DNA of 64,000 nt from Bog-473 sp963791995 (GCA_963791995.1 CAWBUQ010000023.1:124001-188000), one strand, 5' to 3'. Numbered from the stretch's first letter, positions 9,723 to 18,478 are shown. A program made the numbers and translations. The notes: generated from the sequence alone by a model not told the origin.

Positions 9723-10090
9723 CGCGCTCGATCCCAACAGGCTATGCCAATGCAGGGGCAGGTTACCGACTGCACCGAAACGCCGGCCGTGAGCGTTGCC
9801 AAGACATTGACGCCGGTTCAGGGTTTGCCTCCCTAGCCAATTGAGATCGTCCCAGAACCAGAGGTGTAGATCGTCTCTGCCAGAAGCGACGTGCACTTCG
9901 GCCACGAATCGACCTCGTTGATGGTGATCGTCATCTTGAAGTTGCCGCTGATACGACAACCAGATCACAGTTCTGACAGCGGACGGCATCGGCGGTCCAA
10001 CGGGCCATTTCGTCGCACAGCGGTATTGGGGTCATCGAGGAGCGTGACCTCGAAGGACGGCTGGACTCGACCGAACATCGCAAACCACTT
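9723..10090. other. Stretch without a supportable gene
   Basis: No frame on either strand shows family-like sequence. It separates the secreted protein gene from a VOC remnant and presumably includes the promoter of the former. Confidence 0.4.
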
Positions 10091-10290
10091 CTAAAGGGCG
10101 GGGGTGAAGAAGTCCAAGGCGATGTTGTCCGGGTCACGGCAAGAAAGTGCAGAGCCGTAGTCGGCATCGACGATTCCGCCGTTGTCGATGCCGAGATCTG
10201 ACAATCGGATCTCCCACGCTTCGAGCTCATCTCGGTCGCTACAGGCGAAGGCCAGATGGTCCAGACCAATACGTCGTTCATCGAACGGAG
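10091..10290 (-). pseudogene. C-terminal remnant of a glyoxalase/VOC-family protein
   Basis: About 65 residues beginning FDERRIGLDHLAFAC and ending with SCRDPDNIALDFF, which is the second half of a single-domain vicinal-oxygen-chelate protein (metal ligand His in LDHLAF, late Glu/Asp region). The first half is missing: upstream sequence on this strand is unrelated and instead reads as a different gene on the plus strand. The fragment therefore looks like the product of a deletion or recombination junction near 10290-10300. Confidence 0.55.
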
Positions 10291-10301
10291 GCAAGGGCCC
10301 C

Positions 10302-10457
10302 GCCGAAATCGTGGCGATACAGGCGATCAACGGTCCGCTGACAGCGAAATATGCCGCCATAGGGGCGCCGTTGGTCGATGCGGCCCAACCTCTTGAGCAG
10401 GTTGTGACAGACGTGTTGCGAGCCTGTGCCAGCTCAGGGATGGATCTGGATATGTGA
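10302..10457 (+). pseudogene. Possible C-terminal remnant of a secreted SGNH/GDSL hydrolase
   Basis: A plus-strand frame ending in TGA at 10455-10457 reads as a coherent protein end (INGPLTAKYAAIGAPLVDAA, then a helix and a Cys-containing tail). The pattern of asparagine, leucine, tyrosine, then glycine-rich turn and V-D-A resembles the last part of actinobacterial SGNH hydrolases. Nothing conserved precedes it. The assignment is weak; it could be chance coding character. Confidence 0.25.
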
Positions 10458-10481
10458 CTCCGAGCCGGCGGACGGGCATGC

Positions 10482-10775
10482 CTATCTCGACTCTCGGTCT
10501 ATGTAGCCCTGGACGCCGAGTGACCGGATCACCCGTGCAGCTTCCTGCGCCTCTTCGACCGCTTCGGAACCATGGAACGGCCCCCTGCGGTAAAGGACAT
10601 GACGGTCATTCGGATCGCGAAGCACGAGGTCGAGAGGTGGGTCGGTTCCGGCGAATGAGCCATCCAATAGGCCGATCGCCGTCACGATCAGCCAGTAGGC
10701 GCCCTGGACAAGCGGATTGCGGTCCGACTCAAGCGTGACCTCCGCGTCATCTGTGACGAGGGTGTACTTCCGCAT
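10482..10775 (-). CDS. Hypothetical protein
   Basis: A 97-residue product starting MRKYTLVTDDAEVTLESDRN. It is acidic, with a hydrophobic helix around LVQGAYWLIVTAIGLLDG, then a strand-turn-strand segment (DLVLRDPNDRHVLYRR) and a C-terminal helix rich in Glu and Ala. No family recognised and no catalytic motif visible. It stands alone between two gene remnants and the deaminase gene. Confidence 0.45.
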   Translation of the reverse strand: MRKYTLVTDDAEVTLESDRNPLVQGAYWLIVTAIGLLDGSFAGTDPPLDLVLRDPNDRHVLYRRGPFHGSEAVEEAQEAARVIRSLGVQGYIDRESR

Positions 10776-10891
10776 TGATGAAGTATCGGCCGACGGCCTG
10801 GTGACCCTGAGCCGCGGCCATCTCAGACCCGGCGACGCGGGGGCAAGTTGACACGAACCTAATGTCTCGGATTACAGCTGTGGTCGGACCG

Positions 10892-11542
10892 TCAGCCGGC
10901 AAGTGACTGGACATCGGTCCACACAGTGCTTGCCGCGCCCAGGACGTCGTCTTGGCGCGATGCGGAGCGTTGAAGCTCGCCGCTAGACGCCAGCCTCGTC
11001 GCTGCCGCCAAGAACTCAGGGGTCTTTCTCCTATGGGCCTCAAGAACATAATCCGGGGCGTGATCAGCGAGCCAAACCAGATGGAGAAGATGTGCGAATA
11101 CTCCCCAAGGGCCACCCAACAGCTCCCGCTCTGGCAAACCCCGTGCGATCGGTTCGAGCTGGGTGAACAGGTCATGCATACCGTCCCAAACTGGATCAGC
11201 GGCGGCGTAGAGCACCTTGGGGATTCGGTAAATCCGAATCGTCGCAGCACACATGACGCATGGCTCGAACGTGGTATAGAGAGTGTGTCCCTCGCGGGCG
11301 TCACGATCCAAAAGAGCCAGCGCGTTCATCTCGGCATGGGCCATCCACGTCCCAGCGAGCGGAGCGGTGCCGTCGGGCTCATCGAACACTCGGCTGCGAC
11401 CAGTAGCGACTACCGCGCCGGCCGCATTCGTCACGACAGCTCCCACACCAGCCGAACCCGAGCGGAAAGACCCCCAAGCTTCTTGGAATGCGACCTGCCA
11501 CGGCTCGGACAGGCACGCCCACAACGTCTCGACTTGCGTCAT
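10892..11542 (-). CDS. Zinc-dependent nucleoside/cytidine deaminase-family protein
   Basis: The 216-residue product carries the CDA-fold zinc site: HAEMNAL at about 69-75 (His and proton-shuttling Glu) and PCVMC at about 94-98 (two Cys ligands). Together these define tRNA-adenosine, guanine or other small-base deaminases. The C-terminal 90 residues after LLGGPWGVF are not part of the core fold and are unusual. The substrate cannot be told from sequence. It lies in the accessory region without an obvious pathway partner. Confidence 0.8.
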   Translation of the reverse strand: MTQVETLWACLSEPWQVAFQEAWGSFRSGSAGVGAVVTNAAGAVVATGRSRVFDEPDGTAPLAGTWMAHAEMNALALLDRDAREGHTLYTTFEPCVMCAATIRIYRIPKVLYAAADPVWDGMHDLFTQLEPIARGLPERELLGGPWGVFAHLLHLVWLADHAPDYVLEAHRRKTPEFLAAATRLASSGELQRSASRQDDVLGAASTVWTDVQSLAG

Positions 11543-11656
11543 ACATGAATGAACTTAGTTGAGGCCCCTGAGCGGATTGCCCCCCGTCCCGGCAGCGAAC
11601 TGGGGCACCTCCTCGACAGCACTGACGCGCCATCGAGCTCTGAATGGCTCACCCGG

Positions 11657-12159
11657 TCAATGGTTGGCGTTACCTGCTTCAACAAGGTCTGCGGCTACGG
11701 CGGTAGCCCAGCGGTGGACATGCGCAGGGTCCCTCCAGTCACCCGCATTCTTCTTGGCCATGGCACTGGCCGGGAATCCTTTCGCATCGGTTTCAAGGCG
11801 GCCTCCAAACGTGGCGTGCCCTCTCGCGTGGATCTTCGATATCGCCGCGGCGGCCTGCTTGACCGGAGGAATAACCCCCATGAGTGGCGGAGTCATCGAG
11901 CGGCCCGCTACTCACTAGCCACACGGGTCGCTCCTGTAACGCCACCGCGTGCCCACGCACGAAGCGGCGCGCGTCACGATGCCAGCGGAAGCTTAAAGCG
12001 ACCCGCTACCGCCACGGCGTCAAAGTCGTCGATGGCCTTCACCTCACGCTCAGGCTTCACGACGGTGTCGAAGCCCGCCTCGGTGAGTTCGTTGCTGATC
12101 ATGGTGGCGAGTCCAGCCGTACCGCCGCGCTTGGATCCGTAAGCGATCAGAATACGCAT
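11657..12159 (-). pseudogene. Flavodoxin-domain protein, disrupted by two frame changes
   Basis: The N-terminal part (ATG at 12159) reads MRILIAYGSKRGGTAGLA, the FMN phosphate-binding loop of flavodoxins. The frame is lost after about 12000; a second frame continues RWHRDARRFVRGHAVAL and VWLVSSGPLDDSA, and a third, from about 11896, continues IPPVKQAAAAISKIHARGH to the end. Together they make one flavodoxin of about 165 residues, like stand-alone relatives of HemG. Two shifts in 500 bases suggest either decay or misreading. Confidence 0.65.
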
Positions 12160-12814
12160 CGAGCCTCCATCCGGGACCATTCCCAATCACACAAGAATCT
12201 GGGTGTCGCCTCGAGAGGCAAAGGTCCCAAACTCAAGTCCGCGGTGCTCGGAAGGGCGTCATCGTCCCGGCACGGGGGCAGTAGGAATGGCTGCCCCTAA
12301 CGCTGGTCCGGCAAAAACCTAGGCTGGAGGCCATGACCCCCGTGCGGGCAAGGCTCAAGGGGTCGTTGCCACGTCCGCTGTTGGAATGGTGCACTCGTCT
12401 TGAGCGGCTACTACGCCCGAGCAAACGAGCCGCCCATCATCTCCAGGCCGAGCGTCAGTGGGCCACTGAACTCATCCGGATCCGTTCGGACAACACGGTT
12501 CTCGCCGGGCCATTTGCAGGGTTGAAGTACGTCAACATTCAGAAGTGGAGCAGCGTCACCCCTCTCCTACTCGGAACGTACGAGCAAGAGTTGTTCCCAA
12601 TCATTTCCTCGTGGGATGACCATCCCCCGGAGTTTCTCGTTGACGTTGGCTGTGCTGAGGGCTATTACGCCGTCGGGTTGGCTGTCCGCTACCCCGGATT
12701 AAGGGTCGTCGCATTCGATAGCGACGAGGACGAGCAGAAACTATGCCTGGAAATGGCTCAGCTCAATGGAGTCGCCGACCGCCTAAGTGTCTTCGGTGAA
12801 TGTCTTCCTGACTA

Positions 12815-12822
12815 CTTAGAAC
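12815..12822. repeat. Target-site duplication, left copy
   Basis: CTTAGAAC, identical to 13825-13832; the two copies flank the IS5-type element. Confidence 0.85.
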
Positions 12823-13824
12823 CCACGCGGATAGGCGCCAACCCGCGACGCTGTCAAGCATTTCTGCCTGAGAGCGCCTGACCATCCGCCGGTCGTGGTG
12901 GAGGCCCCGAGACAATCGGGGTGCTTGTCCACCCACCAACGACCAAGTGGAGGTACCCCACCGTCATGCGCGCGCTTGCTCCCGAAGTGTTCGATACCGT
13001 CTGGGCCGGCGTCGAAGCCCTGCTCCCGGTGCACAACGAGACTCATCCGCTGGGCTGTCATCGGCCGCGGGCCTCTGACCGGGACTGCTTCGAGGTGATG
13101 CTGGTGCGCCTGGTGACGGGGTGCAGCTTCGAAGATGCCGAGCTGCTCTGTGGCCGCAAGGTCTCTGACACCACGGCCCGGGCCCGCCGAGACGAATGGA
13201 TCGAGGCCGGCATCTTCGAGTTGATCGCCGACGAAGCGATCCGGGCCTACGACAAGATCATCGGCCTCGACCTCTCCGAGGTGGCCGTCGATGGGTCCTT
13301 GCACAAAAGCCCCGCTGGAGGCGAAGGAACGGGCAAGAACCCAACTGACCGAGCGAAGCTCGGCTGGAAATGGTCGGTGCTCACCGATGCCAACGGCATC
13401 CCCATCGGTTGGGCCATCGACGGCGCCAACCGCCACGACTCGGTCATGCTCGAACCCACCCTCGAGCACGCCGCCCGCCGCGGACTGCTCTGCGACATCG
13501 AGACCATCTGGCTCGACCGGGGCTATGACTCAGAGACCACGAGGCTGCGGCTGAGAGATCTCGGCATCGACGACGCCGTCATTGCCAAGAAGCGCAAGCG
13601 CGGCATCCCCTCCACGGCGAAGAAGCTTCCGATGGGTTTGCGTTGGCCGGTCGAACGGACCAACTCGTGGCTCTCGAATTACGGCGCACTGCGGCGTAAT
13701 ACGGACCGCAAGATCAAACACCGTCTGGCTCAGTTCGCCCTCGCGGTCGCCTTCTTGCTCACGGCCAAGCTCATCGACTGGCGCAACCGCTGGTCACCAG
13801 GAGCAGTGCCTATCCGCTGAGCCT
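12823..13824 (+). mobile_element. IS5-type insertion sequence (1002 bases)
   Basis: The element is delimited by the 8-base direct repeats CTTAGAAC. Near its ends is the inverted pair GCGGATAGGC (from 12827) and GCCTATCCGC (to 13818), a few bases inside each terminus. It carries a single transposase gene. The insertion splits an FkbM-type methyltransferase gene. Confidence 0.88.
12966..13820 (+). CDS. IS5-family transposase
   Basis: About 284 residues from the ATG at 12966 (a GTG at 12921 is also in frame). It has an N-terminal helix-turn-helix-like region and a DDE core: the block SEVAVDGSLHKSPAGGEGTG with the first Asp, WLDRGYDSETTRLRL with the second, and RWPVERTNSWLSNYGALR with the Glu. 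A basic C-terminus ends just inside the element. The frame is intact, so the element may be active. Confidence 0.9.
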   Translation: MRALAPEVFDTVWAGVEALLPVHNETHPLGCHRPRASDRDCFEVMLVRLVTGCSFEDAELLCGRKVSDTTARARRDEWIEAGIFELIADEAIRAYDKIIGLDLSEVAVDGSLHKSPAGGEGTGKNPTDRAKLGWKWSVLTDANGIPIGWAIDGANRHDSVMLEPTLEHAARRGLLCDIETIWLDRGYDSETTRLRLRDLGIDDAVIAKKRKRGIPSTAKKLPMGLRWPVERTNSWLSNYGALRRNTDRKIKHRLAQFALAVAFLLTAKLIDWRNRWSPGAVPIR

Positions 13825-13832
13825 CTTAGAAC
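13825..13832. repeat. Target-site duplication, right copy
   Basis: CTTAGAAC, identical to 12815-12822. Confidence 0.85.
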
Positions 13833-14116
13833 AGATTCTTCGATCATCGAACCATTCAATATTGATAATGGACTGCGAAGGCTGCGAGGCGATTCTTCTC
13901 GACCCATCCCGCGTGCCTGCCCTCCGAACCACTGAAGTCGTCGTCGAGCTCCATGACTTCTGTAGTCCGCACGTTTCCGATCTGATCTGCAAACGATTCG
14001 CTGCCACCCATCGGGTCAGCCTTGTGGAAGCCCAGGAGAGAACCGAGGTGCCGGACATCATCCAGGACCTTCCACCCCACCTACAAGATTTTGCCGTCAG
14101 TGAACACCGGCCCCGC

Positions 14117-14345
14117 CTACCGCGACCAATGAGCTGGGCACACTTGGTGCCGACGAGTGCCACCAACGACGGCTCTTAAATACTGGGGGAGGGTCATATT
14201 CGCGTTTTTGACGTACATGGCCCGCGCGGCCTCGACCAGACCCGGCCCATTTCGCCGTAGCACCGCCGGGGCGTAGTCGCCGACGACCTTGAGCAAGTGT
14301 AAGCATTCATCGAAACTGACCCACGACCGACTATCCCCATGGTGC
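14117..14345 (-). pseudogene. C-terminal remnant of an unidentified protein
   Basis: Read on the minus strand without a start codon, this frame gives a coherent protein end: WVSFDECLHLLKVVGDYAPA, then LVEAARAMYVKNANMTLPQY, ending at the TAG 14117-14119. It has normal amphipathic helices, unlike a chance frame, and overlaps the tail of the split methyltransferase gene by about 60 bases. Upstream it runs into a C-rich segment. I do not recognise the family. Confidence 0.35.
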
Positions 14346-14660
14346 GTTAGGGGGCAGTGTTCCGCGCCCGACGTCTAGCCCCCCAACCCCTGCGCCGCCC
14401 CCTGCTCCGCCCCGCCGCCGCGCTCGGGGCTTCGTGTGGCCGTGTTCGTCCTGTGCCGTCCTCCGCTGCGCCGGCCCTCGCGCGTCGCCCTCCTGGCCCT
14501 GTCCCGTCGCCCCCGGTCGGTCGGCCCGGTCGGTCGCGGGGGCGCGGCGGGTTGGTGCCGCCCCGCCGTGCATCCCCCCCTCCCAGCCGAACGTCCGCCG
14601 GCTCCGATGAAAGTGGTGGAACCTGGACCCAGAAGGTGGTCGGAGGTCCTCGGACAACCA
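14340..14660. other. Strongly C-rich (top strand) low-complexity segment, no gene supported
   Basis: The top strand is dominated by C with repeated CCCCGCC, CGCCC and CGGTCGG words, and the complementary strand is correspondingly G-rich. Frames here give only Arg/Pro/Ala-rich products with no family features. It separates the truncated minus-strand fragment from the next gene. Just beyond it (about 14605-14718) one plus frame reads WIEIASSFDEFARLLGFA before a stop, possibly the end of a lost SMI1/KNR4-like gene. Confidence 0.4.
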
Positions 14661-14719
14661 CTGGATCGAGATCGCATCGTCCTTTGACGAGTTCGCGCGA
14701 CTCCTCGGCTTCGCGTGAA

Positions 14720-15262
14720 CTACGTCACTTCCGATGGATTCCTCCCCGTGTAGGCCAGGAGCTTCGCCTGAGGAGAGGCGTCAGGACCGATCGCGACCTC
14801 TGGCTTGAAGACGCCCTTGCGTTGGTCCTCGGTAAAACGGCCGTGGATCATGGCGTACGCAGCTTCGGGCAGACCTTCGGGCATCGTTGCGTCTTGTCCG
14901 GTAGAGACAGCCAGATCCCAGCCATGCAGCAATTGGTCGCTGAAGGCGATGCCAAGGGCGGGTCCCGTCCGCTCAATGACGCCCGACTCCCCAAATGTGC
15001 GGAGCGTTTCAGCACGCGCTCGATCGAAGTCAGCGGAGGGGTCTTGGCCCAGGAGATTCGGTGGCTCCTGAGAAAGCGTCACGTCATCACCCCTGGCGGT
15101 CCCCACGAAGTACCGCTGCGTTTCGAGCATGTGGTTCATGAGCGTCCGGACCGTCCAACCGTCACATACGGTCGGCTCCTCGAGGTTCGAGGCAGCATCA
15201 CGCACTTTCGTTCCAACCCATTCGCTTCCGTGCCCATAGAGATCCAAAAGATCGAGATCCAC
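14720..15262 (-). CDS. TIGR03086-type metal-binding protein (DinB/maleylpyruvate isomerase fold)
   Basis: The 180-residue product starts at the GTG at 15262, preceded by GAGGAGG. The four-helix DinB-like fold is indicated by DGWTVRTLMNHML (first metal ligand His), the middle helix, and DQLLHGWDLAVSTGQ (second ligand region). Such proteins are numerous in actinobacteria and are thought to be thiol-dependent (mycothiol) transferases of unknown substrate. The neighbouring amidohydrolase is divergent, with about 105 bases between the starts. Confidence 0.75.
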   Translation of the reverse strand: MDLDLLDLYGHGSEWVGTKVRDAASNLEEPTVCDGWTVRTLMNHMLETQRYFVGTARGDDVTLSQEPPNLLGQDPSADFDRARAETLRTFGESGVIERTGPALGIAFSDQLLHGWDLAVSTGQDATMPEGLPEAAYAMIHGRFTEDQRKGVFKPEVAIGPDASPQAKLLAYTGRNPSEVT

Positions 15263-15367
15263 GGCGTCCTCCTCTCGGCTCCGCTCTCTACATACCCACT
15301 CAGCTGCGGCGGCTACATCTGGTGAGCGACAGTGCACTGCAGTCGCTCTCGGTCTAGCCTGGACCAG

Positions 15368-16912
15368 ATGGCCGGCATCGGCCCGTTCTCTCGCTGGCTG
15401 CGCGATCGGCCGGATGGTCCGCATCCGCTGCTTGCCGGGCCGGTCACCAACGGGGAGTTCGTCCCAGGCGCCCCGACTGCACGCGATCGGGCGGTCAATC
15501 AGCTCATCAGGACCTCGGTCGACGACGCCGCCCGACGAACCGGCCTGGACCGCAGGCGCTTCCTCCAGGGCGCGGGAGCGGTGGCCGCCTCACTGGCCGC
15601 CTTCGAATTCGCCGGGTGCTCGACGTCGCCGGCCTCGCACGGAACGGCGGGCGCCCGTGGTCGCGGGGGCCGATTTCACGTACCGCCACCGCACGATGTC
15701 GAGACCTGCCAGAAGGCGCTGCAGAGCACCTCTTTCGTGTTCGACGTGCATACGCATCATGTGATCCCTGGCGGGCCGTGGGTACAGAACGCGCCCGACA
15801 CGACGTCGCTCGTGCTCTCCATGCTCCCAGCAGGTTGCACGGACACCGATCAGCTCGACTGCGTCGATCGCGCCAACTACCTGCAGGACCTCTTCCTGGC
15901 CAGCGACACCACGATGGCCATCCTGACCGACGTCCCGAACTCGGGCCCTGCAAACGCCCCGATCCCATTCACCGACGCGCTGGCCACACAGCAGACCACG
16001 AACGAGTTGACCGCCGGGGGCTACAACCGGGTCTTGGTGGAGAACATCATCGCTCCGAACGTGGGACCCGTTGCAGCCACGCTCGAAGAGATGACGAACG
16101 CCGTGGAGGCCGGCCCACCGATCGCGTTCAAGACATATACAGCGTGGAGCCCAACGGGACAGGGGTACTCGCTGCTCGACCCGACCATCGGATTGCCGAC
16201 CGTTCAGCACGCACACGACCTCGGGGTCAAGGTGTTCGTCGCCCACAAGGGCCTCCCGCTGGTCAACTTCGATCCCGCCTTCAATCACCCCAGCGACATG
16301 GTCGCCCTCTCGCGCCAATTCCCCGACATGCAGTTTCTGATCTACCACGCTGCATGGGATCCCTCGCATGTCGAAGGTCCTTACGACCCCACTTCGACGA
16401 TCGGCATCGACACGCTCCTGGCTTCGCTCGATCAGTACGACGTAGCTGTGAACGACAATGTCTGGGTCGACCTGGCGACCATGTGGCGACAGCTGCTCAC
16501 CCAGCCCGATCAAGCGGCGCACGCTCTAGGGAAGCTGCTCGGCCGCGTGGGCGAGCAGCGGGTGCTCTGGGGGACCGACGCCATCTGGTACGGGAGTCCA
16601 GAGCCGCAGATCATGGCCATGGAGGCCTTCGAGATCACGAGCGAATTCCAGGAGACCTATCACTACCCCGCCCTCACGGACGCCGTGAAGCAGGGCATCT
16701 TCGGGCGCAACGCCGCGCATCTCTTCGGCATCGATCCTGACGCCACCCGCTGCGGCCTCACGGTCGACCCGCTCTCGGCCAACGTTTCTGAGACTGCGTA
16801 TCTTCAAAGCGAGGGCGCGCTGCCGTCGCCGTGGACGACACGCGGACCGACCAGCCGCCGTGAGATGCTGAGCTGGCTCGCGGCACCTGCAACGCGCTGG
16901 GTGCCGTCGTAG
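15368..16912 (+). CDS. Exported amidohydrolase-family protein with Tat signal and lipobox
   Basis: The 514-residue product has a twin-arginine motif in DRRRFLQGAG followed by a hydrophobic stretch and a lipobox-like FAGC, so it should be exported folded and possibly lipid-anchored. The catalytic part has the amidohydrolase-2 TIM-barrel landmarks: FDVHTHHV near residue 122, KVFVAHKGL, FLIYHAAWD, and VLWGTDAIWYGSP near the end. The metal-dependent reaction is likely decarboxylation or hydrolysis; the substrate is unknown. The Tat motif is about 55-60 residues from the ATG, so the mature N-terminus may be preceded by a cytosolic extension, or a later start is used. Confidence 0.8.
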   Translation: MAGIGPFSRWLRDRPDGPHPLLAGPVTNGEFVPGAPTARDRAVNQLIRTSVDDAARRTGLDRRRFLQGAGAVAASLAAFEFAGCSTSPASHGTAGARGRGGRFHVPPPHDVETCQKALQSTSFVFDVHTHHVIPGGPWVQNAPDTTSLVLSMLPAGCTDTDQLDCVDRANYLQDLFLASDTTMAILTDVPNSGPANAPIPFTDALATQQTTNELTAGGYNRVLVENIIAPNVGPVAATLEEMTNAVEAGPPIAFKTYTAWSPTGQGYSLLDPTIGLPTVQHAHDLGVKVFVAHKGLPLVNFDPAFNHPSDMVALSRQFPDMQFLIYHAAWDPSHVEGPYDPTSTIGIDTLLASLDQYDVAVNDNVWVDLATMWRQLLTQPDQAAHALGKLLGRVGEQRVLWGTDAIWYGSPEPQIMAMEAFEITSEFQETYHYPALTDAVKQGIFGRNAAHLFGIDPDATRCGLTVDPLSANVSETAYLQSEGALPSPWTTRGPTSRREMLSWLAAPATRWVPS

Positions 16913-16923
16913 GGGTTTGCGCC

Positions 16924-17319
16924 CTAGGGAGGCCCGATCAAATCCCAACGGTTACCAGAGAGGTCGAGAAACACCGCGACTCTTCCATATCGTTGCATCC
17001 GCGGAGCGGTGACGAACTCGACTCCGGCGGATGCCATCCGGTCGTACGCCTGCGCGAAATCATCGACGTGCAGAAAGAAGCCGACGCGGCCGGCCACTTG
17101 GCGCCCAATGACGGCGCCTTGCTCCTCTCCATCGGCCTGTGCAAGAAGAACGCCCGTGTGACCTCCCGGCGGACAGACGACGACCCATCGCTTCGGACGT
17201 CCATCGCTGGTCACAGATGGAGAATCCTCCACCAGCGCAAAACTCAGCTTGTCGACGAAGAACTCGATCGCCGGGTCGTAGCGCTCCACGACCAGGGTGA
17301 CCAGCTCTAAACCAGACAT
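16924..17319 (-). CDS. VOC-family (glyoxalase-like) protein
   Basis: A 131-residue product starting MSGLELVTLVVERYDPAIEFF (ATG at 17319). It shows the two beta-alpha-beta-beta-beta modules of the VOC fold, with a central VGFFLHVDDFAQAYDRM helix-strand segment and a terminal VAVFLDLSGNRWDLIGP. Members are metal-dependent lyases or dioxygenases or binding proteins. It is convergent with the amidohydrolase gene, 11 bases apart. Confidence 0.85.
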   Translation of the reverse strand: MSGLELVTLVVERYDPAIEFFVDKLSFALVEDSPSVTSDGRPKRWVVVCPPGGHTGVLLAQADGEEQGAVIGRQVAGRVGFFLHVDDFAQAYDRMASAGVEFVTAPRMQRYGRVAVFLDLSGNRWDLIGPP

Positions 17320-17375
17320 TTCATATGTCTCCCGTGAGAGAGCCCACACTCAGGTCACGGTGGGTCTCCACCGGT

Positions 17376-17924
17376 TTACTCGAGGCATTCCGCCAGGGCG
17401 ACCTCGTGGCTGCCGTCGCGATGCTGGGGCAAATGCCTCGAGGAGTAGGCATCCGCGTTGACCTTCACCTGATCCGGCGTGACTGTCCCGGCTCGAATGC
17501 GTGCCGGAACGCCCAGCGCCATCGCGCCGGCTGGGACTTCTGTCCCCGGGGAGACGACTGCGCCCGCGCCCACGAGTGAACCTGAGCGGCAGATGACCCC
17601 CTCGAGCACGACCGCGCCCGAACCGACGAGCACCAGGTCCTCGAGAGAGCAGCCTTCCAAATGCGCCAGATGGCCGATCACACAGTCGGCCCCAATGCGG
17701 GTCTGCTTCACCATCTGCGTGTGGATGACGGCCCCATCCTGTATGGAAGTCCGAGCACCAACGATGATCGGACCGTTGTCAGCACGGATGATCGCCCCCG
17801 GCCAGATACTCGAGTGCGGTCCGATATGGACTTCGCCGATCAGGACCGCCTGGGGGTGGATGTAAGCCTCCCGGTGGATCCGGGGGCGTTCGTCGCCCAA
17901 CGCATAGAGAGTCATGGGAACCAT
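17376..17924 (-). CDS. Gamma-carbonic anhydrase-family left-handed beta-helix protein
   Basis: The 182-residue product is a run of hexapeptide repeats (for example IGEVHIGPHSSIWPGA) forming a left-handed beta helix. Three histidines at about 68, 85 and 88 in VIHTQ and IGHLAHLEG match the zinc/iron ligands of gamma-carbonic anhydrases. Many such relatives have weak or unknown activity. Start at 17924 (an ATG at 17915 is equally possible). The last codons lie in an inverted repeat. Confidence 0.88.
   Translation of the reverse strand: MVPMTLYALGDERPRIHREAYIHPQAVLIGEVHIGPHSSIWPGAIIRADNGPIIVGARTSIQDGAVIHTQMVKQTRIGADCVIGHLAHLEGCSLEDLVLVGSGAVVLEGVICRSGSLVGAGAVVSPGTEVPAGAMALGVPARIRAGTVTPDQVKVNADAYSSRHLPQHRDGSHEVALAECLE
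17379..17442. repeat. Inverted repeat inside the end of the gamma-carbonic anhydrase gene
   Basis: Arms CTCGAGGCATT (17379-17389) and AATGCCTCGAG (17432-17442) are exact reverse complements separated by 42 bases. Both arms are coding. On the transcript they could fold as a stem just before the stop codon. No T-run follows, so it is not a standard terminator. Confidence 0.5.
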
Positions 17925-17988
17925 TCAAACAGCGTGGCGCCCAGCCGAGAGACGTCTCGAATCGGGGTACAGGCATAACGTGGTGGAG

Positions 17989-18394
17989 ATGACCGAACGA
18001 TTCGGCTACGCGATCGACAAGCGATACCTGCCGGTCCTGGTTCCCTTCTTGCTTCGTCCTGCCAAGGACGGTGTCACACTGAGGAATGACGGGTCCTTCG
18101 TCGCCACCTTTGGTCTCTTGAAGATCTCGACGGAGCTGTCAAATATCGCTGGCGCCCACATCACCACGGAATTACCGCTGGTGGACCGCGGTCGGGATTC
18201 GCATGTCGCGAGCTGACGACGGGTTGACCTTCGGGACGAATCGCGACGGAGGCGTCTGTATTCACTTCGCTGAAAAAGTGGCGTCTCCCTTGCGAAGGAG
18301 CGGCCATTCCGCCCTCACCGTGACCGTGACCGACCTGGAGGGGTTGACGAGAGCGCTGGCCGGCGATCGGGAAGATCCGGGAACTCGAACATGA
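17989..18394 (+). CDS. Conserved hypothetical protein, frameshifted
   Basis: The ATG at 17989 is preceded by GGTGGAG. The first part reads MTERFGYAIDKRYLPVLVPF and a FVATFGLLKIST block; near 18175 the frame changes and continues NYRWWTAVGIRMSRADDGL, FGTNRDGGVCIHF and SPLRRSGHSALTVTVTDLEG. Both parts belong to one small actinobacterial family of unknown function of about 135 residues. One missing base would explain the break. Confidence 0.6.
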
Positions 18395-18478
18395 GAGGTC
18401 CGGGACACACTCGACGAGGCCGCGACGACATGGAGCCATGCCCGGGGAAAGGCTCCGGGGCGGCCCTAACCTGAAGGC

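Larger units (their letters stand above)
12333..14179 (+). pseudogene. FkbM-type SAM methyltransferase gene split by an IS element
   Basis: The 5' part (12333-12822) encodes a SAM-binding start (FLVDVGCAEGYYAVGLA; VVAFDSDED) and the 3' part (13833-14179) the family-typical IMDCEGCEAILLD and VVELHDF blocks. Removing the 1002-base element plus one 8-base repeat joins the parts exactly in frame to give 278 codons and a stop at 14177-14179. FkbM-like enzymes O-methylate sugars or small molecules. The gene is inactivated here, and the perfect restoration shows the insertion is recent. Confidence 0.85.

Noticed and set aside
14331..14690. Arg/Pro-rich open frames in the C-rich segment
   Set aside because: Low-complexity products only, no ribosome-binding site or family match.
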